A stretch of 64,000 nt of DNA from Histoplasma ohiense. Lineage: Eukaryota; Ascomycota; Eurotiomycetes; Onygenales; Ajellomycetaceae. Positions 1-11,472 of this stretch are shown here, one piece after another. The notes under the pieces are model-generated. The model did not search any database, was not told the origin of the DNA, and saw only the letters and a program-made list of their open reading frames with translations. The position numbers and the translations under genes were made by a program. Numbering within the stretch: position 1 is the stretch's first letter; each line of letters opens with the position of its first letter. The stretch lies in contig JAEVHH010000004.1 in assembly GCA_017607445.1 (NCBI GenBank), positions 5,518,001 to 5,582,000 on the forward strand, in the 5' to 3' direction.

Positions 1-1670
1 GGACAATTCCGTATATGTCAATTATCCCCCACCATTAACCCCGGAGCAGCAAGAATACCTTCTCTCCACGGTAAAAGCATGGACTCTACATCACGGACTC
101 TGCGTCAAACCGTCGCTAGCCCCTATCGAGACAGAATTGGATTCCCAACGCGCGTTAGCAACCAATGCTCCCGTCACTCTTTTCCCCAGCCTTTTCCCTA
201 AATCTTGCTTTGACTATGCGACGGCAATCCAGCGAGAGTACAACGAATTATATGCGAGGATAAGCTGCGATGAAACGTGGTTGGGGAAGATTATTGAAGA
301 GTGAGCTGATTTGTTTTATTTCCGTAGCACCCTTTTTTAGAGAAACAAGCAAAATGGGAAATTTTTCTATATTAAGCTTCCGCTACCCGCTCTCCGATTA
401 CTGACTGAGACGATGCGCTAGACTCAAGGACGTGGATGACTTCATCGCAAACCTCTGGAAGGTTCATCTCAACGTACAGAGGGAAGGATACGTTCAGCCA
501 CTCGCTCTAGGCCTTTTCCGATCCGACTATATCACCCATCGACCACCTGGCTCAGCAGAGCCATATCTCAAACAAGTAGAATTTAACACCATCTCCTCCT
601 CATTTGGGGGCCTCTCAACACTTGTCACTGCACTACACACGGATCTCTTGTCTTTACCTCCTGGAAATCCCATTACATATCCGCCACATCCAATCCTGAA
701 AGACCACAGGCCCCCACCAAATACCGCCGTTGCGACCCTAGCCAACGGTCTTGCATCGGCCCATATTGCATATGGCCCGTCGAAATCAGAATCCCCGCTA
801 CCGCTATGCATCCTATTCGTCGTTCAAGCCGGGGAGCGAAACCTATTCGACCAGCTGGAGTTGTCCACCCGTCTTACTGATTTCCACAAAATTCCTGTCT
901 TCCGACTCACAACGACAGATATCCTAGGACTGACCTCCATCCCCTCCTCCAACCCTGCCAGGCCATTAATATACACTCCCCCCCACGCTGTCACCACTAC
1001 GTTCGAGGTGACAACAATTTATCTACGCGGCTTCTACGGACCGGCTGACTACCCAGACGACTCCGCGTGGGCTGCCCGAACGCACCTAGAGCGATCCGCG
1101 GCGATAAAATGCCCTTCAGTCCTAAGCCAGCTCTCCGGCAGCAAGAAGGTGCAACAAGAACTCGCAGACCCCAACGCAGAGACGGACCATCTGGCCCATT
1201 TCCTCCCAAAGACCCACGCTCAAACAATCGAGAAAATCCGCGCAACGTTCGCCCCGCAATACGACCTCTCGACCTCCGGTCTTGGTCGCGATCTTGCCCT
1301 CAACCCCTCAACGGCAGTTCACCACGTCTTAAAACCGCAGCGTGAGGGAGGTGGCAACAATGTCTACCGCGATGCGATTCCGGAATTCCTCTGTTCCATC
1401 CCGGAGAAGGATTGGAAGGGATGGATTCTTATGGAGCTGATTCAGCCGCCTGATGCGGCTAAAAACATGATGCTGCGCAGTGATGGGGCAGTGCTTAGTG
1501 GGCATGTTATTAGTGAATTAGGAATGTTTGGTACTGTCCTTTGGAGGAATAACGGCGAGATATTGCACAATGAGCAGGGAGGCTGGCTGTTGAGGACTAA
1601 GGGGAAAGAAAGTGATGAGGGAGGGGTGGCGGCCGGGTTTTCGTCGTTGGATAGCCTTCTGCTGCTTTGA
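1..1670 (+). CDS. GSH2: Glutathione synthetase (5' end outside window)
   Basis: This is eukaryotic glutathione synthetase, the cytosolic ATP-grasp enzyme that joins gamma-glutamylcysteine and glycine to give glutathione. Exons are <1..300 and 422..1670. The 121-nt intron starts GTGAGC and ends in CTAG, and a GA|A codon joins the exons in phase. About 515 residues are visible, against roughly 490-520 for the family, so only a few N-terminal residues are missing. The block QVEFNTISSSFGGL carries the Glu and Asn of the metal/ATP site. EGGGNN in the C-terminal third is the glycine-rich loop and EGGVAAGF near the end is the alanine-rich lid. The stop is TGA at 1668-1670. The GTG at 432 is an internal codon, not a start. 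Nothing looks broken. Identification is from recognised family motifs. Confidence 0.95.
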
Positions 1671-1980
1671 AAATCAAAACTATCCCCGTGTATGGTAATG
1701 GACTGAAGTGGAGGTTAGTGATAATAGTTTATGAATAGTTTACTGTGTCATGATGTATGTCTTATAAATTGTTGGCCACAATTTTTTGACCAATATGTTT
1801 TGGCCTGGCAAACTAGATGTTAGAGGGAAATCCATCGTACTTAGAATTTCAGTTCGTTATTCCACACCTACAAGCTTGGGAGGGATGTCCTTTTATAAGT
1901 AGCAAAACCGAACCAGGGCATACAAACACTTGAGATCCAGGCCACCAGACGTTGCAAAGAGTAAGCGGCATTATGAGTTT

Positions 1981-2018
<38 letters not shown>

Positions 2019-2727
2019 GGGAAGAAGCCAACCACGCCGACTTCAGGGTCCATCCGTGGCCAGCTGGAGAGTCCATGGGGAAGAAATTCAAGACATAATC
2101 ACAGAAAACAAATAGGAAGAAATAACCGAAATAGAAAGAAATGGGAAATGGAAACCATCACAAAATTCAGAGAGAAACCAGAGATAATCAATACTGTATA
2201 AGAGGCTTGTTCGTAAGCACCATACAAAATGTCGAATCATTTCTCTGCCTCATCTTGGAATTGCTGGTCTGGGTATCCTGTCCTTGGGTGGAATGGCCAT
2301 GAGCTGCCGGAAAAATCCATGAGGCAACAATTGGTTCATTTGGACCGCAAGAGAAACTTTGAAATTGGAAATTTTGAAATCGGAAACGATCTGCAAGGGA
2401 TAGATCGCAAAATGGAAAAATTATTACATTCTGCAAAGGAGAGATTTAGTTTCACTTGGTTTTGGGTATCTTAAAGAAAAATGACAGAAACACAATTTCA
2501 TACAGCTGCCCTTAGAAAGCAAGGAAAGAAAGCTTTAGAACTTGGGGCACTAGCTGATTCCTATACTCCACAGTATAGTAAGGGAGAATGCGAGGTATGA
2601 GAAAAGAGACCAATTACACCTTCCTGTTACTTCCCGAAATTAAAAGTAACGTATAGAGATGGGTTGAGTGCAATCTTTTGGTTGCAGATTATAATCCAGC
2701 AGTGACCCTCAGATTGTCGACTTGACC
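1671..2727. other. Intergenic, convergent 3' ends
   Basis: This stretch lies between the stop of GSH2 (+) and the stop of the next gene (-). I see no coding signal on either strand. It should hold the 3' UTRs of both genes. Its one notable feature is the long A tract at 1983-2014. Confidence 0.6.
1983..2014 (+). repeat. Poly(A) tract, 32 nt
   Basis: An uninterrupted run of 32 A lies in the convergent spacer between GSH2 and the WMRLD gene A. I found no target-site duplication or retroposon body next to it, so it is best read as a homopolymer microsatellite. Confidence 0.9.
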
Positions 2728-4696
2728 TCACATTTCATCTTCCAGGAAATCTTCGAACGAACTAAACGGACCGGAGCCTTCGTGAATAAATCTAAATGGA
2801 TTATTTCGCTGCATGACAGTGTCCATGTCGGTATTCAGGCGATGATTTAGGTTTTGACGAATGGAGTGTGACCCGGAGCCGTTGAATCTGTGGGACTCAT
2901 TTTCGTCCTTCCCTTGGTTGACTGGCGTCGACGGATTGTTCTGCAAGGTTTGATGTGATGACGTGTCAAACCCGGTGTCTATATGATCAAGTGAACCGGG
3001 TTGCCCGAGCGAGTGCTGCGGGCTGCTCAGGAATTGCGTCTGTGGTGCTGATGGCCCAAGCTGGTAGTGGCCGCTCTGTGAGGTAGTCTGGGTCACGGAA
3101 ACAAAGAGTTGTGGCTGCTGTTGCTGGTCGAAGTGATGGTGCTGAGGCTGCGGCTGAGGACCAAAATGGTTGTACTGATGGGAAGTGGACGCAGGGATGG
3201 GGTGCGCCGCGTACGGATTATACCCTTGCTGATAGGAATGGGGGCTCAGAGCGACAAACGGGTTCGGTTGATAACCGATATAACCGGCTGGGTTAAATGT
3301 CGCTCCTGGCGCCAGTGGCCCGTGGTACATAACCCCAAGCTCATGCCCAGTTACCGGCAATTGAAAATCATCTGGAAAACCATCAGCGGCTGGGATTTGT
3401 GAAGCCTCCTGATCCATCTCTCCCCAGGTATTGTAGCAATCGACACTGCTCGGAATATTGGCCTGACCAGTCTCAGTAACTTGGTCATTGAGGGCAGCGG
3501 GTTCTGAGAAATGAGGCCCCTGGAACGAGTTGAGGAGGCTGGTAGTCCCAACTTGTTGGTCATTGTCGTTATTTGCACGATCGCTGTGACCAACCAGATC
3601 CGGATTGGCTTCTTCGCCCACCCCTTCTGTTGGGTGGGGTGCTACTTGTCGAGAAACGCTGCTCGGCCCAGATACTTTTGTTCGTCGATCATTTTCCCGT
3701 TTTCTGTTCCAGGAAAGGGGAAGCTGGTCTCCCGGGAGTTCCCGCCAGTTGCTGACATTGGAGTTCGCAACAGCCTCCAACAGCTGTTCATGAAGAGCTA
3801 ACGCTTCCGCCAGCCTGGCACTCGGGACATGCAATCGCTTGTTCATGAGAAACGTGTCCCAAGGGTAACAGGCTGCGGGGATACCAGCAAGGTTTCTTGC
3901 CCGAAGGCACTTTGGCACAGATAACCGTCCATTGGCGGGCTCGTCAGAATATTCCACGTCCATTGTGGTATTGAGCGACACCTGCTGAAGGATATTCCGG
4001 TTAACAGCCATACAGTTTTAATCGCGCGAAAGTGGAAGCACAAACTGGCCTGGTCTTGACTTAGCTTTTCCACCCGCTCTATTTCAGTCCTCGTCACCCC
4101 TCCGCGCCGGGTTGTCCAACATGACAACCCAAGAGGCGCGCGAGCTTCCCGTTCTCGCCGCATATTGAGGGAGTTGTCGCTTGGTAGGAAGTTCTTCCCA
4201 ACTGTCATACGGGCCTTAATGTCCCGATATGTCAGTCGTAGATCCAACCTCATCCAAAACTCCAGCTGCCAGGCCGGTGGCCGTGTCGATATGTAGCGTG
4301 GCAGGAAAGGGAAGTCGTGGATCACACCTCCGTCGTAGTCTAGAACCTCTTGGCCATTCTCGACCAAGTTGGGAATTACAGTTGTCGAACGCTCAATTGG
4401 TGGATCCAGCTGGAATAAAAGCGGTGGGAGGTTCTCGGCACTGTAGCCCTGAGTTGCAGCATTCTGACAAGTGTGGTTTGTGTCCGGTGGAAAGGGATCT
4501 GGTCAAACAATCATTTAATACAAAGGTAGATGAAGGAAGGGGATAGAAGGTTAATTCACTCACGCTGACACTGAGACACTGCAGATGCGGTTTCTTAAAT
4601 TCTATTAGCATATAAACAAGAGTAATGAAACCATGTCAACAGACCTGGGACTACAGCTGATATAGGAGTTGACTGGTTTTCTCCTTGTTCAGCCAT
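2728..4696 (-). CDS. WMRLD-family protein A, function unknown
   Basis: I do not recognise this product. The model is complement(2728..3984, 4098..4498, 4564..4578, 4645..4696), giving 574 residues. Intron phases agree throughout; intron 1 has a GCTAAT branch site and exon 2 is only 15 nt. The donor of the 113-nt last intron (GTGACG at 4097) is the least certain junction. Residues 44-125 resemble the neighbouring gene at 6498-7962: ENLPPLLF near residue 44 matches DNLPEILY there, and WMRLDLRLTYRDI near residue 104 matches WMRLDRRIQLHDI. The C-terminal half is low complexity, rich in Gln, His, Pro, Ser and Asn (residues about 250-500), and carries no enzyme motif. The shared block is basic and helix-rich and could be a DNA- or protein-binding fold, but that is inference. 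There is no signal peptide or membrane segment. Confidence 0.7.
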
Positions 4697-6497
4697 GCCT
4701 ACTTTCACAATCCTTGACAAAACTTTCTGGGAGTGATAAAGCTCATAAGCAAACAGCTGAAGTCTAACTTTTGAAGTTCAATCAGTTCACAAAACAAGAG
4801 CCTGTTACAGGATTTGCAATCAGCATTAAGAATAAGGAAACTTGGTGCAGCACGTGTTTCTAATCTCTGGTTGGCTGAGAGAGGGCATTCAATAAATTCT
4901 GACAACAAATTTTGGGATTGAAAGGTTTGTGGAAGGATATAGAGTGTGAAGACTCAAAGGTGAAGGTAAGGTGAGAACTTCTATTGCGAGATGAGAAGAA
5001 AGTAGAAGAAAAAGGAGAGAATCTAAGAGAGCCGAAGCGAGATAGCAGTTGCTCTTGAAACAGCGAAGCCTGGTCGCGAATAATTCACTTAACACTGCTC
5101 ATAACACAAGACCACATACACAAACATCAAATAAAGATCAACAACAACTTCTTAAACTCTGCAACAGCAAGGAGGACAGGGCCATTAAGATCAGGTGGGC
5201 GAAAGAGAGGCAATGAAAGTGCTGGAGCTTTCGAAACAGGGTGAACTAGAGCATATCCGGCCACAAAATATATTCCAAATGTTCGGTCGTACATTTGCAA
5301 TATATGAACAGATTTCGTTTAGGGTATAAGGGGCCGTATGTGCCACAAAACTCTCTTGTCATTCAGGACCACTGACCTCAAGGGACAAATCCCGAACCCG
5401 ATAAGCGACAAAGAACACCCAAGTCAGAGTTAGCGAGCAAAAATAGAATGTATCATTTTGACCCTAGTTAAGTTAGCTTTCATTCCCCAGTAGTGTCTGC
5501 CGAATCGACGTTCAAACTAGGAGACATAACTCTACAAACTTGCACAGACTTGATCCCCAGGGCTTGCTCATTGACCTCTCCATCCGGTAATACAAAAATA
5601 CGTCCCCCAGGGTAATATCCTCCAAGGAGAATATCCGTGAAATACATGTGCCTTTATAGAGCGAATCCCCATCGTCAATGTGTTAATAAATGTTGGGGGA
5701 TTATTGGAGCGCGGTCCACCTTGGTTGAGATAAGGGGCGGCTCTGCAAGCCAACCATGGAATGTGGAACGTGGACCGCGACCCATCATGGCTAGTGCAAC
5801 CTTAACCTTATTTTAACTACGACCTGATCTCCTCCAACGGATTTACCTGGACATTTTTATACTCGTGTGTCAGCTTCTAATCTACTCTCTCAACATACAA
5901 AGTTTGACCCTATTTCGATAAAATCTTAATCATAACGATCAAGGGTGCGATATGATCTCGGTATTGTTTAGTGGATTTCTATGAAGCTCTTTTAACCTCC
6001 GGATGCGGACCCGATACTCAGTCATCTTCTTGAGCTGAGTGTCCCTTTACTTCTGTTTCCACTATTCAGCCACGGTAAGGGACTCAAAATTTGGCGCCCC
6101 CACAACATTTAATAACATCACCCTGTCCACCCATCAAGACCGGAAGTTACGTAGGCGTTGATATCCGGTAAAATCTGATGTTGCTCTAAAGTGCAAGACT
6201 TCTAAAATGACTATCGGTTACTATGAATTGGATTTGTCCGACACAACAATTCAACAGCTCTCTAGCAAATGACTTAAGTACAGTACATGGGCGTGTCCAG
6301 CATAGCCCTAGATCTTCAAACATTTTCATCCACGTCATAACAAACGAGAGGCTGACTAGGTCATCAAAATCGTAACCATGACATTCCAGTCCTATCCCGA
6401 AAAACGTATTTTGCGTGATATACTATACACAACCGAAGCACATTGGCACGAAAAAAAAAAAAAAAAAAAAAAAACTCTCGATCGATTTTATGGTCAC
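4697..6497. other. Intergenic between the two WMRLD genes
   Basis: About 1.8 kb lies between gene A's start and gene B's stop, both on the minus strand. It should hold gene A's promoter and 5' UTR and gene B's 3' UTR. Only short, unconvincing open frames occur. I saw no transposon remnant. A 24-nt A tract sits at 6451-6474. Confidence 0.5.
6451..6474 (+). repeat. Poly(A) tract, 24 nt
   Basis: A run of 24 A lies just past the stop codon of WMRLD gene B, which is a T run in that gene's 3' UTR sense. It is a second long homopolymer beside this gene pair, after the one at 1983-2014. Confidence 0.9.
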
Positions 6498-7962
6498 TCA
6501 AGCAAAATTCAGCCCGCACGAAGCCCGCAACTGCTCACAATAGTCTATATCGATGTCGTATTCTCGCTGATATTTCATCGCTCTCTCCATCTTCTCATAT
6601 TCGATCGGTTGGTCCCCTGAGTCTCCGAAATCCAGAGAGTCAAAAGGGACGTCAGGGATCGTTGGAAATAATTCCCATTCATCGGCTACCATCTCTCCCT
6701 GGAGGGGGTCGTCTGGATGAGTTATTGGAGCCATCACAGCATGGATTTTATGCATTGCTTCAAACATTTCAAGTTTCCAGCAGTATGGGATATCGACATA
6801 CTGCTGTATCAAGAGTTCGATAGGCACTCGAGTAACTCGAACTTTAGTTGGTGTCGGCGGCTCCTCTTTGATCTCCAAGGGTTCTCCGTAACAAGGGATT
6901 CCAGGGTAAGGACCATTTTCAAGCGGGAAGGGAACACCATTTGACGCATCCGGGGCGGTTGTTTCTGGACAATCCACATTTCCTTCCTGAACTGAGCATG
7001 CATCCTGGCTGACGCTCGCGCATATTCCATCTGAATTTTGAGCGGTAGCATCTCTCTGTTCTATAGGTTCCTGCGAGGTGCGATCATGAGAGACATTGTC
7101 ATCCAAAATGTCATGGCTGATCAGTTGGCTCGGCGGATTCGTTGGTGACACGAATCCTGGAAGAACGTCTTGCATATGGTCGGGTGACTCAACCGGCAGA
7201 TCTATGGACAACTGCTGCACTTTCTGTGTCCTGAGGGTATGGGCCACCAATACGGGCGTATCCATTGTTGAAAGTTGCTGAATCAACTCCTGTTGCTCTT
7301 TAGCAAACGCCTGAAAGCGCTGTTTGTATGCTTCAGGCACAGGGATTCTCCCGCCTGCCTCACCCAAAGCCAAGTTGATCAAACCTGGCGTCAAACCGCG
7401 AGTGGAATTCAATGCGGGGTCGATGCCCCTATTTTCCATTTCCTTCTCAAGCTGCTCCTCAACAACCTGAGTTTGTTTATTTCCTGATCCCCAGGAGAGT
7501 ATACTGAAAGCCTGGCGAAACCTGACTCCGCGCTGCTGGAGTGCATTTTTTGCTATGCGAAACTCAGGATGCATACGATCCGTGATATCATGAAGCTGGA
7601 TGCGCCTATCCAGACGCATCCAGGCTTCAACCCGAAACTCTTCCACATTGGCTGATATTCTGTCCGGCAGAATATCAAAGATCCGCAGGTCCGGCCCGGA
7701 ATCCCAAGGCGACGGTTTCAAAGGCATTTTATTGTGTGACCTTACTTTGGGGGCGGTCGGTCTAAAAACGTATAAAATTTCGGGGAGATTATCGACAGAC
7801 CAGTCTGTCTGACCGGGCATGGGCTCGGTGATGTTCAGCACGTTGGACCGAGATGCCGCACTATGCTGGCGTGGTGGCCGTCCTGGATCAGGTTGTCAGA
7901 GCTTCCTGTGTTAAAATCGTACTCCTGTGTCAGTGACACTTACGTTTAGGATTCGACGCCAT
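6498..7962 (-). CDS. WMRLD-family protein B, function unknown
   Basis: The model is complement(6498..7882, 7944..7962), giving 467 residues. A 19-nt first exon encodes MASNPK plus one base. The 61-nt intron opens with canonical GTAAGT and has a CTGAC branch site. The start at 7962 is the only ATG that joins in phase. Residues 94-140 carry the motif WMRLDRRIQLHDITDRM followed by NALQQRGVRFRQAF and a Trp-Gly pair; this block is rich in Arg and predicted helix. The same block occurs in the gene at 2728-4696, so the two are diverged tandem paralogs. The middle and C-terminal parts are acidic, rich in Pro, Gln and Asp, with no catalytic motif. A nuclear role is possible from composition but nothing proves it. 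Confidence 0.75.
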
Positions 7963-9395
7963 GGTTTTTTTCTCTATTTTGTCGGTACCGTCGACCAGCT
8001 TCGGCAATTCGATTATTCAATTGGCAAATGGGATCCAAAGCCCTGCTTCTCTTCCGGGATTGTTAAGATGGATGATGTATCAGGAACTAATAGTGCAGCG
8101 TCTACTGTGAAACCAGTTTCACAGATGGGTGCTGATATACAGAACGGAATACCTGCTTCCTCTGCTCAAACAAAAAGAGAAGCCTTGCTTTCTAGCATAG
8201 AACTGGATTGGATTGGACGACTTCGAAGCTACTAGATGAGTTAGGCCCAAGGACGGAAAGAAAAAAGAATGACATTGCACAGGAAAGGGGATACCGCCTC
8301 CTGCCCTTTCAAACTCGCATAGAAAGACGAGGCTTCACGAGTCAGTGAAGGAGAGTATACTCCACCAAGCCATTTCACAGGGAAAAGGACGAATTTTGAA
8401 TAGCCATTGCCATTGTTGATTCTGCTGGTTTTGAATGGACAGTGAATACTATTTTCGCCCGAAGTTGAAAATCTCAACTTTATGGATAAGCACATGGCCT
8501 TTATGTATTGACAGTATATATTTTTTCCCTCCAAGCGTTTACATATACCTGCACGATATATTTCGGTATCGCTTCAACAATCCATTGCGTTCTCGACATT
8601 GTGGGGTTCTTTTTACAGGTGGTAGGAAGCTTCTTTTCCCCAATACATTCAGATTGCCCCTTCTCCGTTCATATGTATAAGCTTGTAACACGCGCATGGT
8701 GTGAACGATTCGTAGTTGTCTGCAGCCAGTTGGGTTCATTATCTCGAAAAACGCTTGCTATCTACTTTCCTACAGTTAAGAAGCAAAGTGGCCAGACCGA
8801 TGGAAAGAAGATGTTGCTGGCCACCTAGTTACCTGAGTGCCGAAGTATCTAACACCCTGCGATGGGAAAAATAGAGGGGCAGGAGAAGTCAACATTCACC
8901 ATTTGATTCACTGCGATGAAAGTGCTGGCAAGGGTTAGCTTTGCAACTTTGATGAAAACCAGGGTCACCATTTGAAAGCCCCTTCTAGGAGAAAGTATCA
9001 AGTTAATGCTCTCATTCATGTGCCCATGCTTAAAATGGGATTTTCCAATGCTCTGGTTGGCGTTGTGCAATCACCAAAACATGAAATTACGCGGTTAGAT
9101 TATATCTTACCATTCAATTATTTCATTCATCCAATCACCAGGCTTTTGCTTCACCATCTTCGATTCCTGACAGTTTCGGGTGAAAGTGCTTGATAAACTT
9201 GTACTAGCGTGCCCAGGCGCGGCTATTTTTGGTGGCGGCTTCACAAAGCTTCTAAGCGACTAGATACTGCCAGCGAAAACCGGAAGAGGGACGATCCAAT
9301 CATCCCATCAAAATAATCAATGCCCGCGTCCAACCCTCACAGACGTCAGAGCAAAACCTTTCAGTAGGATTACCTTTGCCTCCCTTAAAAGAGCA
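7963..9395. other. Divergent intergenic region
   Basis: This spacer separates the divergently transcribed WMRLD gene B (-) and POP8 (+), so it must hold both promoters. Open frames such as the one around 7927-8235 do not resemble known proteins and overlap gene B's first exon antisense. I see no RNA gene. Confidence 0.5.
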
Positions 9396-9955
9396 ATGAC
9401 AAGCTCCCTCGGAGAAAAATCCACTTTTTTTGCTGAAAATAATACAAGCAAGCAAAAAGCTTCTGATGCTTCTGCAGTTAGCAATGGCCTCCACATCAAT
9501 TTCACATCCCGCAAGCCGCCATGGTCATATCTCCGGCTTCAACTGTAAGAAGAACCCATGTCCACGCTTCTCCACTATACTTAGAATCCAGGGTTCCGAA
9601 ATGCTAACTTAGCTTTCAAATATTACCCAGAATTACTCAACCAAATCTGTCATCGTCAACCCTGGATGAGCTGACAGCACGTACATATCTTACCTCGGCC
9701 CTCTCCCAATTCCTTGGTGTATCTGGCACCTCCATATCAATTGATATCTTAAAGATAGAAACCACTCCCCCGGATAAAGATATACTCTGGATTCGTGTTC
9801 CTCGCGACGACGCAGCAGCGGTAGTAGCAGCAGTTAGCTCTTGGATTGGAGACGGTGGCCAAAAAGGAACTAATGTTTCCTGGAGGATCCGCGCGAAAGG
9901 TGGATTTTTAGGCGCGTTAGTTGGGGGTTCTGGGAAAGAACTATTCGCACCCTGA
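9396..9955 (+). CDS. POP8: RNase P/MRP protein subunit Pop8
   Basis: This small protein is a subunit of the nuclear RNase P and RNase MRP complexes, which process tRNA 5' ends and pre-rRNA. Exons are 9396..9544 and 9631..9955, giving 157 residues. The 86-nt intron opens GTAAGA, has a CTAAC branch site and ends in CCCAG. Exon 1 supplies the start of the Pop8 fold (RKPPWSYLRLQL near residue 39). Exon 2 supplies the main block LTARTYLTSALSQFLGVSG, then ILWIRVPRDDAAAVVAAVSSW and VSWRIRAKGGFL. The ATG at 9396 is the only in-frame start after an upstream TGA. Exon 2 has no ATG of its own, so the gene is easily missed. Confidence 0.85.
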
Positions 9956-11352
9956 CTTATCGAAGAGATTTTAGCTGTTCCGTTTGATTAAACGACGAAC
10001 AGAGTTGGTTGTGGGCTACGTTGTTCGAGGCCCCATACCTCTAGATGACGTACTACTCTATCGGAATCTGTGGGGATAGATAGCTCAAAACTACGCTGAG
10101 CTATGGGAGTCGCGGCGCGATGCTGCAGACATTCCGGGAGAATGCAGATTAGGCGTATGGCATAATGTTGTTCGATCAACGTTAATGGCAAGCACGCGAA
10201 GAGCGCTCTTTTATTTGCCCTTTCGTTTACTCTTTTCGGTCCCTACCCCAGGTCCCATCTCTACTCTCCAAATTTCTTGAGTGTTAACATCTTCACTCAC
10301 GGTTCATACGCAGCCAGAGCCTAATGAGATGGATGAATATTTATGGAGAGTGGTTATGGGGGGGGACAGTTTATGAAGTCACTTCCGAAGCCTCGAGAAT
10401 AACCACAAGCTGGATTCCTAAGCACGCTCGTGCACAAGGCGTGCATTTACTCAACGCTGTCAAAAGAGTCATATGACGGTCTTTGGACAGCTCATTGTTA
10501 AGTGGGGGACAACCTGCCCCGGAATATTAGACGTTGAATATTAGGCAGATTGGATAACCACTTCAGAGACGAGTCGTAAATCCTTGGATCTCCGTCATCC
10601 GCTTTGAGCACTCCCCCACCTTTTATCCATATCCATGGTCCGTTGGATGCTGCAGTGACACCTGAGGATGATATAACAACTGTTCTATATGGTGCACTTC
10701 TCGTCCATGATTTTTCACTCTCTTAATGTGACGTCAATACATATAGAATATATAGAACATGTCTTCCTTTTCGTCTTTTGATTGGGCGAATGTTTATTCT
10801 ATTTTTATTTTCCTCTGTTTTTCGAAGATTGCCTCATTGTCGTCTTCTTGCGCTGCAGGAACGGAGTGATGCCATGAGTGACGGATGCTGACCATTCATG
10901 GGATTTCATATCTCATCAGAGCAATTTTCTGTTTTTTTTTTTTCCTTTTTTCCCTTGCCAACTTTCTAGTTCATATCAAGTACTTATATGCAATTGTTTT
11001 CTTGTATACTTCATGATAGTAGTGTAGTGGATGCCGTGTGGCATCAAGCTGAACCTGGTCAGAATCATCTAGATCTCGATATAAATATTTTTGCGCCACA
11101 GTTGGCAACTAGCTCGGGATGTGCCGACCAGCAACCACAATAACACTTGCCTAGTGGTAACAGGAATATTGACTGTCTTAAGGTAATTTAGAAAGGATTG
11201 TTCTTAGTATAATATAATTTATATCTACATGAGAAAGATGCAATGTGAGGTGAAATGTCAAGAGTCAACCAATCAATTAACTATAACCCTAACCGCACAG
11301 CTTGGAGCCTTGGAACTTGAAATTCTCGGCCCGTAAATCGAGAAGAGAACAG
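9956..11352. other. Intergenic, no gene seen
   Basis: About 1.4 kb between POP8 and the tRNA. It is AT-rich in its later part. Short open frames (for example 9988-10191 on the minus strand) do not resemble known proteins. It should include the POP8 3' UTR. Confidence 0.5.
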
Positions 11353-11451
11353 GGGCAATTGGTTTAGTGGTATAATACCCCCTTAGCAGTTCCAAAAAGG
11401 TTGCTGTAAAAACATTGGGGGTGGTCCAGGGTTCGATTCCCTGATTGTCCA
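11353..11451 (+). tRNA. tRNA-Ala (AGC) with a 27-nt intron
   Basis: The acceptor stem pairs 11353-11359 with 11444-11450 and includes a G3-U70 wobble, the alanine identity element; the discriminator base is A at 11451. The D arm starts at 11362. The anticodon stem is five C (11378-11382) pairing with five G (11417-11421). The loop reads TTAGCA, placing anticodon AGC at 11385-11387. An intron lies at 11389-11415, directly after position 37, the standard eukaryotic site, and contains a GCT that can pair with the anticodon as in known pre-tRNAs. The T arm (11427-11443) has a 5-bp stem around TTCGATT. The D-arm text is more like Gly or Pro tRNAs, so the isotype call rests on G3-U70, A73 and the loop. 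Confidence 0.85.
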
Positions 11452-11460
11452 TCCATTCTC

Positions 11461-11472
11461 TTTTTCTTTTTT
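11461..11472 (+). terminator. Pol III T-run terminator
   Basis: Runs of five and six T separated by one C begin ten bases after the tRNA 3' end, as expected for RNA polymerase III termination. A longer T run follows near 11478. Confidence 0.7.
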
